Positions 32,367 through 39,783 of a DNA stretch of 64,000 nucleotides are shown here, piece after piece; position 1 is the stretch's first letter; each line of letters begins with the position of its first letter. The notes beneath the pieces are model-generated. The model did not search any database and was not told where the DNA came from. It saw nothing but the letters and a program-made list of their open reading frames with translations. The stretch comes from Pseudomonadota bacterium (GTDB lineage: Bacteria > Pseudomonadota > Gammaproteobacteria > Steroidobacterales > Steroidobacteraceae): assembly GCA_023391815.1 (NCBI GenBank), contig JAEWAF010000105.1, forward strand, positions 146,983-210,982. The letters are read 5' to 3'. A program made the translations under genes and the position numbers.

Positions 32367-33887
32367 TTACATCGGAGTGACGGGCTCGACGGTGCCGTAT
32401 TTTTTCAGCACGTCGTTGACCTGCTTGGCATCGCCCACGGCGACGATCTGCAGGCGGCCGGGAGCGTAGTATTTCTTCGCGACGCGCTGGATATCGGCGG
32501 GCGTGATCGACGCCACGCGTTGCGGATAGGTATCCCAGTAGTCCGCCGGCAGTTTATAAATCTTCTGGGTCGCCAGATTTCCCATGAGCGATGCCGGCGA
32601 ATCCAGCGACAGCGCGAACCGGCCGATCAACGCACGCCGCGCATTGGTGAGCTCCACTTCCGACACCGGCTCATTGGCGATACGTTGCAGCTCCGAATTC
32701 AACTCCTGCATCGCGCCCTCGGTCACCTCGGTACGCACGTCGGTGGTCGCGACCACCACGCCCGGGAAGGTCGTGCCGGTGAACGAGCTGTAGACGCCGT
32801 AGGTATAGCCCTTGTCCTCCCGGAGATTCATGAACAAGCGCGACGCCGGTCCGCCGCCGAGAATGTGATTCATGACCAGCATGGCGAAGTAATCGTCGCT
32901 GTTGCGTTCGATGCCCATCGAGCCGACCCACAGCGAGGTCTGCACCGATCCGGGACGATCGACCAGCAGAACGCGCGCCTTCTCGGGCGCTTTGGGCTGG
33001 GCCAGCGACACCTTGGTCAGGTCGGCTTTGGCCCAGTCGCCGAAATGACGCTCGAGTCGGGCAACCAGATCCTTCAGCGTGATGTCGCCGTGGGCGATCA
33101 GAAACGCATTGTTCGGTCGATATCTCGCGCTATGGAACGCCGCGAGATCGGCGCTGCTCAGCCCTTTGATAACCGCTTCGCTCGGCACGACCAGCGCACC
33201 GGGATGCTCGCCATAGATGGCGCGCATGAACTGCTCCTGCGCTTGAAAACCCGGATTGGCGCGCTGGATCTGCAACTGCGCGAGGAAACGTGCGCGAAAC
33301 TTGTCGAGCTCCGCGGCGGGGAACGTGGGATTGCGAATGACGTCGGACGCAATCGCGAGCGTGGGCTCGACGTTGTCGCTCAACCCAGTGACCGAAACGA
33401 CGCTCTCTCCCGAGGCCGGCCCGGCACTCGATGACAAGCCGGCGCCGAGCGTCGCAAGCTGCTCGGCGATCTCACGACTCGAACGTTTCTTCGTGCCTTC
33501 ACGCAGCAGGCTCGCCGTGACCATCGCCACACCGCGCTTGTCCTCGGGATCGGCCAGGCCGCCGCCATTGAAGTACAGCTGCATCGAGAAGGTTGGCAGC
33601 TTGTGATCTTCCAGGAGCGAGACACGCAGCCCGTTGGACAACACCGCTTCCTGCGGCTTCGGCAGCTGCACTCGCAATGTTTGTGGATTGACCGGCACCT
33701 TGCCCTTCAATTCGACGCCCTTGGCGGAAGCGCCGGCCGGTGCCGATTGAGCAGGTGCCTGCGCGGACGCTTGCATGAACATGAGCGCCGAGAACAGCGC
33801 GAGCACGGCCGCGGCGGGTCCCCGCAACCGTAAGCCCGACACTGAATTCCAAGCACGCGAGGCGGTTTCGTGTGTGAGTTTGTTCAT
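32367..33887 (-). CDS. M16-family peptidase homologue lacking the zinc motif (partner subunit)
   Basis: 506 residues. It has a signal peptide (AVLALFSALMFMQASAQA) and two M16 half-barrels. Where active M16 enzymes carry HxxEH this protein has GVAMVTASLLREGT, so the metal site is absent. The C-terminal domain keeps the R/Y pair region (REDKGYTYGVYSSF). It is typical of the non-catalytic half of a periplasmic M16 heterodimer. Start ATG 33887, 11 bases after the stop of the catalytic partner, so they form one operon. Confidence 0.85.
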   Translation of the reverse strand: MNKLTHETASRAWNSVSGLRLRGPAAAVLALFSALMFMQASAQAPAQSAPAGASAKGVELKGKVPVNPQTLRVQLPKPQEAVLSNGLRVSLLEDHKLPTFSMQLYFNGGGLADPEDKRGVAMVTASLLREGTKKRSSREIAEQLATLGAGLSSSAGPASGESVVSVTGLSDNVEPTLAIASDVIRNPTFPAAELDKFRARFLAQLQIQRANPGFQAQEQFMRAIYGEHPGALVVPSEAVIKGLSSADLAAFHSARYRPNNAFLIAHGDITLKDLVARLERHFGDWAKADLTKVSLAQPKAPEKARVLLVDRPGSVQTSLWVGSMGIERNSDDYFAMLVMNHILGGGPASRLFMNLREDKGYTYGVYSSFTGTTFPGVVVATTDVRTEVTEGAMQELNSELQRIANEPVSEVELTNARRALIGRFALSLDSPASLMGNLATQKIYKLPADYWDTYPQRVASITPADIQRVAKKYYAPGRLQIVAVGDAKQVNDVLKKYGTVEPVTPM

Positions 33888-33898
33888 GGCGTGCTCGC

Positions 33899-35257
33899 TT
33901 ACGGACCCGGTGCAGTCGGCGCGGCCGGCGCCGGCAGTGTCGTCAACACAGTCCGCCCCGTGGGTATCAGATATTTCTTTGCGACACGCTGCACGTCGGC
34001 GCGAGTCACTGCGTCGATCTTCGACAGGCGCGAGTTGATCAGGTTCGGATCCTTGAACAGGATCGTGTAGCTGCCGAGGATATTGGCGCGATTCTGGGCG
34101 CTGCGAATGCTCTGCAGATAACCGAGGCGAGTGGCGTTGCGCGCCTTCTGCAACTCCCAATCGGCGATCGGCTGCTCGCTGATACGCGCGATCTCCTCAT
34201 AGATCGCCGCTTCGACGACTTCGGGCTTTTGATCCGGCCGCACGGTGGCGGTGATGTAGAACCCGCCGGTGCCGATGCGCTCTTCGACGTAACCGCCGAT
34301 GCCGGAGACCAGCTCTTTCTCTTTGCTGATGCTCTGGTACAGCCGCGAGCTGTCGCCGCCCTGGAGCACCGAGGACAACACCTGCAACGCCGCTTGATCC
34401 GCATCGTTACCGACACCGATCTTGTAACCGATGAGAACTTGCGGCGCGCGTGCGAGCGGATCGGTCAGCGTCTCGCGACGTTCGGCGGTTTGCGGCGCTT
34501 CGACCAGATCGACCGGCGGCGGCGCGGGCTGGCGGGGAATGTCCTCGAAATATTTCGCGATCAGCGCCAGCGTATCGTCGCGCTTGAAGTCGCCGACCAC
34601 GGTCAGCACCGCGTTGTTGGGCGCGTAGTAAATCCTGAAGAACTCCGCGACGTCATGCACGCTGGCCGCGTTCAGATCTTCCATCGAGCCGATGGTCGAG
34701 TGCTGGTAGCCGAACTTGTCGTAGAACACTTCGTCGAAGCGCTCGTACGAGCGGCCGTACGGCTGGTTATCGACGCGCATGCGGCGCTCTTCCTGCACGG
34801 CCTTGCGCTGGTTGTCGAGCTTGGCCTGCGTGATCTCCAGCGAGCGCATCCGATCGGCTTCGAGGAACAGCGCCATCTCCAGCTGATTCGCCGGCAGCGC
34901 TTCGTAGTACACCGTGATATCGGAGTTGGTGGTGCCGTTCATGGCGCCGCCGTTGGTGAACACTTGATAGAAGTGCTCGCCGTCGCCGACGTTCTTCGAG
35001 CCCTTGAACATCATGTGCTCGAACAGATGCGCGAAACCGGTGAGCCCGGGACGTTCGTTGCGGGAGCCGACATCGTAAGTGACGTTCACGGCGATCACGG
35101 GAGTGGTGTGATCTTCGACGAGCTGAACGCGCAGGCCGTTCTTCAATGTGTGCTCAGAAAAATCTACACGCACCGCCGCGGGTGTTGCAGCAGTTGCTTG
35201 CCAGGTCGGCGCCAGGGCGAAGGCGAGACCCAGGCAGACGCCGAAAGCACGACGCAT
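33899..35257 (-). CDS. M16-family zinc peptidase, catalytic subunit
   Basis: 452 residues. Signal peptide at 1-23. The zinc-binding inverted motif HLFEH is in GFAHLFEHMMFKGS (about 74-78), with the distal glutamate in the downstream VQEERRMRVD helix region. Two M16 domains are present. It is a periplasmic processing or peptide-degrading protease that probably works as a heterodimer with the following non-catalytic homologue. ATG 35257 chosen because it directly precedes the signal peptide. Confidence 0.88.
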   Translation of the reverse strand: MRRAFGVCLGLAFALAPTWQATAATPAAVRVDFSEHTLKNGLRVQLVEDHTTPVIAVNVTYDVGSRNERPGLTGFAHLFEHMMFKGSKNVGDGEHFYQVFTNGGAMNGTTNSDITVYYEALPANQLEMALFLEADRMRSLEITQAKLDNQRKAVQEERRMRVDNQPYGRSYERFDEVFYDKFGYQHSTIGSMEDLNAASVHDVAEFFRIYYAPNNAVLTVVGDFKRDDTLALIAKYFEDIPRQPAPPPVDLVEAPQTAERRETLTDPLARAPQVLIGYKIGVGNDADQAALQVLSSVLQGGDSSRLYQSISKEKELVSGIGGYVEERIGTGGFYITATVRPDQKPEVVEAAIYEEIARISEQPIADWELQKARNATRLGYLQSIRSAQNRANILGSYTILFKDPNLINSRLSKIDAVTRADVQRVAKKYLIPTGRTVLTTLPAPAAPTAPGP

Positions 35258-35363
35258 AGTGACCACTCCGTTATGACGGCGGCGCAGGACCGATTCGGTC
35301 GAGAATACAGCATTGGCTCGCCGGGCCGGACATCCTGTCACGATCGTCAGGTTGCCAGCGGCG

Positions 35364-35392
35364 CAAAGAAAAAGGCCCGCGCGAGGCGGGCC
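35364..35392 (-). terminator. Rho-independent terminator after the Ig-repeat lipoprotein gene
   Basis: On the minus strand: stem GGCCCGC / GCGGGCC (35374-35380 with 35386-35392) with a CTCGC loop, followed by TTTTTCTTTG. It ends transcription from the riboswitch-controlled gene and separates it from the M16 pair. Confidence 0.85.
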
Positions 35393-35425
35393 TTGGTAGG
35401 AACTAGCGCGCGCCAGCGCGCCGGA

Positions 35426-37261
35426 TCATGGGATGGTCTTGGAGCCGGCGTTCGAGACGTTGCTTTCGGCGCCGCTCGAGTTGTACGCCTTCACCGCGAA
35501 GTACCACGTACCGGAAGTCAGACCGGTGACCGTGTAGGTCGACACACCGGGATTCGCGATCTGCAGCGTCTGATCGAGGCTGGTGGCGCTGCGGCCGTAC
35601 ACCACCCGATAGCCGGCCAGATTGGTCAGCGTGGAGCCATCGGTGTTGGCGGTCGGCGGCGTCCAGGACAGCGTCGCGCTGCCGTTCGTCGCCTGCAGCA
35701 CCGTGATCGAGAACGTCGGCAGCGAGGCAGTCAGCGTGCCATCGCTCACCGAGATCGCGATGTTCGAGTAGCTGCCCGCGTTCGCGCTGGTCGGCGCGCC
35801 GGAGAGACGGCCCGTCGAGGTATCGAACGTCGCCCAGCTCGGCCGATTCGCGATCGAGTAGGTCAGTCTGTTGCCATCGGGATCGCTGGCCGTCGGCTGG
35901 AAGCTATAGGTCGCACCAGCGGACACGGTCGTCGCCGGCGTGCCGCTAATGGTCGGCGCGCGATTGCTCGCACCGGTCACGGCGATCGAGAACGCCGGCA
36001 GCGAGGCAGTCAGGTTGCCGTCGGTCACGCTGATACGAATATTCGAGAACGTGCCAGCCGCGGTCGGCGTGCCACTCAAGCGGCCCGTCGAGGTGCTGAA
36101 GGTCGCCCAGCTCGGCGCGTTCTGAATCGTGAAGCCCAGCGTGTTGCCATCCGGATCGTTCGCCGTCGGCGTGAACGAATACGCCGTGCCCACGGTCGCG
36201 CTGGTCGCCGGCGTACCGGAGATCGTCGGCGCACGATTCGGAGCTGCGCTGACCACGATCGAGAACGCCGGCAGCGCCGTCGTCGTGCGACCGTCGCTGA
36301 CGCTGATGATCAGGTTCGAATACGTGCCGATATCGGTCGTCGAAGGCGTGCCCGACAGACGGCCGGACGCGGTGCTGAAATTCGCCCAGCGCGGCTGATT
36401 GTTGATGCGGAAGACCAGCGTGTCGCCGTCGGGATCGCTCGCGCTCGGCACGAACGTGTACGTCTGCATCGCTTGCACGCTCGTCCCCGGCGTGCCGCTG
36501 ATCGTCGGCGCGCGATTGTCGAGACCGCGCACCTGGATCGAGAACGGCGGCAACATCACGGTGCTGGTGCCGTCGTTGACGCTGATGACGATGTTCGAAT
36601 ACGTCGCGACATTCGCCGCGCCCGGCGTGCCTTGCAGCTGGCCGGTCGAGGTGCTGAAGCTGGCCCACGACGGACGATTGGAAATCGAGAAGCGCAGGCG
36701 ATCGTTTTCCGGATCGGTCGCGGTCGGACGGAACGAATACTGCTGATCCACGATCACCGACGTCGCCGGCGTACCGGAAATGGTCGGCGGGCTGTTGGCC
36801 GGCCTCGGCTGATTGCGCGGATTCACCTTGATCGTGAACGGACCGATGGAGCGCGTGTCACGGCCGTCGGTGACGCTGATGGTGATGTCCTGGCTATCGC
36901 CGACATTCGCGTCCTGCGGAATGCCGGTCAACGTGCCGGTCTCGGCATCGAAGCTCGCCCAGGACGGCTTGTTGGTGATGAGGTATTCGAGGAAATCGTT
37001 GTCGGCGTCGCTGGCTTCGGGTTTGAAGGAGTACGGCTCGCCCGCGGTCACGACCGCTGCCGGCGTGCCGCTCACTTCCGGAGGCTGATTCGCCGGTGTG
37101 GGCAAACCCGAATTGTCGCCGGCCGGCTGCTCGCTGACCGCGCCGCCCGTCAAGCCGCTACTACTGTCGTCGTCACCGCCGCCGCATGCGCTCAATGACG
37201 CGGCAATCAACGCCAGCAGGGCCCGCTGCAGGAAAGACTTCCCGAAAAATATTGGAATCAT
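35426..37261 (-). CDS. Lipoprotein with five putative-Ig (He_PIG) repeats and a fibronectin type III domain
   Basis: 611 residues. The lipobox is LSAC (Cys about 26), then a Gly/Asp/Ser stretch. Five repeats of 93-96 residues follow, each opening with a PxxSGTP motif (PPEVSGTP, PPTISGTP, three times APTISGTP) and containing RPSWASF/FDTSTGRLSGTP-like cores, typical of cadherin-like putative Ig domains. A C-terminal FN3 domain (ATLSWTPPTANTDGS...YFAVKAYNSSGAES) closes it. It is an adhesin- or matrix-type surface lipoprotein. A tandem c-di-GMP-I riboswitch lies in its leader, so expression is expected to follow c-di-GMP. ATG 37261 has AAGG 12 bases upstream. Confidence 0.88.
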   Translation of the reverse strand: MIPIFFGKSFLQRALLALIAASLSACGGGDDDSSSGLTGGAVSEQPAGDNSGLPTPANQPPEVSGTPAAVVTAGEPYSFKPEASDADNDFLEYLITNKPSWASFDAETGTLTGIPQDANVGDSQDITISVTDGRDTRSIGPFTIKVNPRNQPRPANSPPTISGTPATSVIVDQQYSFRPTATDPENDRLRFSISNRPSWASFSTSTGQLQGTPGAANVATYSNIVISVNDGTSTVMLPPFSIQVRGLDNRAPTISGTPGTSVQAMQTYTFVPSASDPDGDTLVFRINNQPRWANFSTASGRLSGTPSTTDIGTYSNLIISVSDGRTTTALPAFSIVVSAAPNRAPTISGTPATSATVGTAYSFTPTANDPDGNTLGFTIQNAPSWATFSTSTGRLSGTPTAAGTFSNIRISVTDGNLTASLPAFSIAVTGASNRAPTISGTPATTVSAGATYSFQPTASDPDGNRLTYSIANRPSWATFDTSTGRLSGAPTSANAGSYSNIAISVSDGTLTASLPTFSITVLQATNGSATLSWTPPTANTDGSTLTNLAGYRVVYGRSATSLDQTLQIANPGVSTYTVTGLTSGTWYFAVKAYNSSGAESNVSNAGSKTIP

Positions 37262-37485
37262 TGCTCGTACCTTGGCTTCGCACGCATCGGCGACGGTCCG
37301 GGGACCGGCGCAGATTTGCGTTGCTGTGTTCTGGAAGTGAGGCAGCCATCGCGGTCGAGACGCGAGGCTCGAAGCGCAGGGAAAGATTGGCGCCCGGGAG
37401 GCGCGCTATCGGCAGCTCCTTCTTCGCACGGTCGCGCGTGCACGCGCTCGCAAGGGGCCTTGCGAACATCGTGTCGTTTGCGAGA

Positions 37486-37581
37486 GTGGCAACCCCGCTG
37501 TCATAGGAACGCGGCGCTTCGCACGCTGCGTGCCAGTAGACCGGAGGCTTTGCGTCCCCGCCTTTCGACGGGTTTGCCGAT
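37486..37581 (-). ncRNA. c-di-GMP-I (GEMM) riboswitch, proximal member of a tandem pair
   Basis: The minus strand carries the aptamer core in order: GGCAAACC, a CGTCGAAAGGCGG hairpin with a GAAA tetraloop, GGGACGCAAAGCCTCCGG, a variable hairpin, and the closing CAGCGGGGTTGCC. These are the conserved blocks of the Vc2-type aptamer. P1 pairs GGCAA with TTGCC. It ends about 225 nt before the lipoprotein start codon. Confidence 0.88.
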
Positions 37582-37713
37582 ATCACTTTCTGCTGCTCCA
37601 CTGAATATCTGATCTTCGTCAGGTCGACCCCGGAGCCGCGCGGCTTCGGTCGAACAGCAGCAAAAAGGAAGGCGAGAAGGATGACGGCGAGCTCGGTGAC
37701 GCAGAAGAGCTGG

Positions 37714-37790
37714 CCGGCAACCCCGCTATCCCCAGCTCGCGCCGTAGGACCGGAGGCTTTGCGTCGCCGTCTTTCGACGGTTATGCCCTG
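37714..37790 (-). ncRNA. c-di-GMP-I (GEMM) riboswitch, distal member of a tandem pair
   Basis: Minus strand: GGGCATAACC, a GTCGAAAGAC hairpin with GAAA tetraloop, GACGCAAAGCCTCCGGTCCT, a short variable hairpin, then GATAGCGGGGTTGCC. The core is complete; the CAAA block of P1 reads CATAA. It lies 132 nt upstream of the proximal aptamer in the same leader. Confidence 0.88.
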
Positions 37791-38090
37791 GTTGAAGCGT
37801 TGTTCGTTCGACTTCGTTTTCGCACCGCTCTCGCCGCCGTGAGGCCGCGTCCAGTAGAGCGGGTGCGATTCGACAAATTCCGATTGAACAAAACTTCGTG
37901 GTCGAGGCGGAGTAAATCGTAGGAATATTGTTTTTGCAATTGTCGGTAGCGACCGACAGCGGCGCTGTGAATTTGTCACTGCGAATTCACATAACAGCGT
38001 CAGAATCCAGACGCGAGTGAAACAGCCGCGCGCCGCGGAGCCACGCGCCATGGAATGTATGCACCGGCGCGAATATTCGAGGTCCACAAA

Positions 38091-38130
38091 ACGCAAAACG
38101 GCGGCTGGATCGCTCCAGCCGCCGTTGTTT
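38091..38130 (-). terminator. Terminator after the secreted Ig/FN3 protein gene
   Basis: Perfect 11-bp stem CGGCGGCTGGA / TCCAGCCGCCG (38099-38109 with 38113-38123). On the minus strand it is followed by TTTTGCGTTTTG. A shorter T-run on the other side could make it bidirectional. Confidence 0.8.
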
Positions 38131-38156
38131 TCATCGCTCTTTCCGATCGTGCCCGG

Positions 38157-39326
38157 TTACTGCACGACCTTCGACGAGACGTTCGAGTTCGAGCTCTCCG
38201 TGCCGTTGCTCGTATAAGCGCGCACCGCGAAGTAATAGGTGCCCGGCGAGAGATTGCTCAGCGTATAGGTGGTCACGCTCGGATTCGAAACCTGGATCGT
38301 CTGCGTCAACGCACTGGCGCTGGTGCCGTACGAGATGCGATAGCCGGCCAGGTTGCTCAAGCTCGTGCCATCGGTGTTCGAAGTCGGCGCGGTCCAGCTC
38401 AGCGTCGCACCGCCGTTGGACACGTCGACCACGCTGATCGCGAACGCCGGCAGCGAAGTGGTCGCACGCCCGTCGCTCACACTGATGCCGATGTTGCTGT
38501 ACGTGCCGACCTGCGAAGCGCTCGGCGTGCCGGACAGCTGACCGGTGCTGGTGTTGAACGCGGCCCAGCTCGGACGATTCGCGATCGAGTAGGTCAGCGT
38601 GTTGCCATCCGGATCGCTTGCGGTCGGGCGGAAGCTATATGCGCTGCCCGCGTTGACCGAGCCCGCCGGCGTGCCGCTGATGACCGGCGCGCGGTTCGAG
38701 ACATTGGAAACATTGATCGAGAACGCCGGTAACGAAGTGGTCACACGACCGTCGCTCACGCCGATGACGATGTTCGAGAACGTGCCGGTCGCGGTCGGCG
38801 TGCCCGTCAGGCGGCCGGTGGTCGTGCTGAAGCTCGCCCAGCTCGGACGATTCGCGATGGTGAAGCCGAGGGTATTGCCGTCCGCATCGCTCGCGGAGGG
38901 CTGGAAGTTATAAGCGGTGCCAACCGTCGCGGTGGTCGCCGGCGTGCCGCTGATCGTCGGCGCGCGATTCGCGACCGTGCTGGTGCTGGTCACTGTGATC
39001 GTGAAGGCCGGCAGCGAGACGACGTTCACGCCGTCGGTGACCTTCAGGATGATGTTGCTGTAGACACCGGGCGACTTGGGATAGCCCATCAGCCGGCCGC
39101 TGTTCGGAGCGACGGCCATCCAGCCCGGCTTGTTGACGACGCTGAACTTCAGCACCTGGCCTTCCGGATCGCGCGCGGTGGGCAGGAAGTTGTATGTGGT
39201 GTTGGCCTTGATGACCGTCGGCGGCGTGCCGCTGATGGTCGGCGGCTGATTGACGGTCTGGGCGGACGCGATGCCGGCAACCGTAGCCAGCGCCGCGAAC
39301 GCGGCGAAAGAAGACGTAAAGCGCAT
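38157..39326 (-). CDS. Secreted protein with three putative-Ig (He_PIG) repeats and an FN3 domain
   Basis: 389 residues. A cleavable signal peptide (FAALATVAGIASAQ), then three repeats opening PPTISGTP, APTISGTP and APVISGTP, then an FN3 domain (ATLSWTAPTSNTDGT...YFAVRAYTSNGTES) nearly identical in design to the 35426-37261 lipoprotein. This copy lacks a lipobox and two repeats, so it is probably released or surface-held rather than lipid-anchored. A single c-di-GMP-I riboswitch lies in its leader. The two proteins look like a recent duplication. ATG 39326. Confidence 0.87.
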   Translation of the reverse strand: MRFTSSFAAFAALATVAGIASAQTVNQPPTISGTPPTVIKANTTYNFLPTARDPEGQVLKFSVVNKPGWMAVAPNSGRLMGYPKSPGVYSNIILKVTDGVNVVSLPAFTITVTSTSTVANRAPTISGTPATTATVGTAYNFQPSASDADGNTLGFTIANRPSWASFSTTTGRLTGTPTATGTFSNIVIGVSDGRVTTSLPAFSINVSNVSNRAPVISGTPAGSVNAGSAYSFRPTASDPDGNTLTYSIANRPSWAAFNTSTGQLSGTPSASQVGTYSNIGISVSDGRATTSLPAFAISVVDVSNGGATLSWTAPTSNTDGTSLSNLAGYRISYGTSASALTQTIQVSNPSVTTYTLSNLSPGTYYFAVRAYTSNGTESSNSNVSSKVVQ

Positions 39327-39499
39327 TAATAGCTCCAGCAAAGCACTTGGGTTCCGATGCCAGCTCGCGCCTCCGACACGACGACGTGCCGGTGCGAGCA
39401 CCTTTGTCTGGCAAGGGAAGCTGGCTTTGCTGGGCCGGCGCTCGAGGCGCGGGCGGCAGGCCGAAGGACTTCACGAGACAACCCGAAGGTCGGGCTGAA

Positions 39500-39595
39500 A
39501 CGGCAACCCCGCTATCTTTGAGGCGGCTGCTGGAACAGCGGCAACAGAGGACCGGAGGCTTTGCGTCACCGTCTTTCGAACGGCTTTGCCCTTAC
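39500..39595 (-). ncRNA. c-di-GMP-I (GEMM) riboswitch upstream of the secreted Ig/FN3 protein
   Basis: Minus strand: AAGGGCAAAGCCG, TTCGAAAGACGG (GAAA tetraloop), GACGCAAAGCCTCCGGTCC, a variable hairpin (GCTGTTCCAGC), then AGATAGCGGGGTTGCCG. All conserved blocks of the c-di-GMP-I aptamer are present. The gene start is about 175 nt downstream, leaving room for an expression platform; a GCGCCTCGAGCGC hairpin lies in that interval. Confidence 0.9.
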
Positions 39596-39783
39596 AGACG
39601 ACCCGTATTCTGCTCCTGACGGGCAAATGTGACCTATCGGGCCAGCCCCCAAACGCGCTCAGGAAAACCTGCAAGCGCGAGCCGGGAAGTTTCAGCGACG
39701 CTTAATGGCGACGCTTACCGATAGCTGCATCCGCGGCCTCATGCCTGGCGGCGCGAAGCCTTGTTTTCTTGAGAGATATGTAT

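Noticed and set aside
34229..37198. 989-codon plus-strand open frame opposite the M16 peptidase and Ig/FN3 genes
   Set aside because: Arg-rich repeats are the mirror of the protein repeats on the other strand; no domains or start signals.
35426..39326. DNA-level repeat or recombination hotspot linking the two Ig/FN3 genes
   Set aside because: The similarity is mainly at protein level within domain repeats; no long exact direct repeats were visible by eye.
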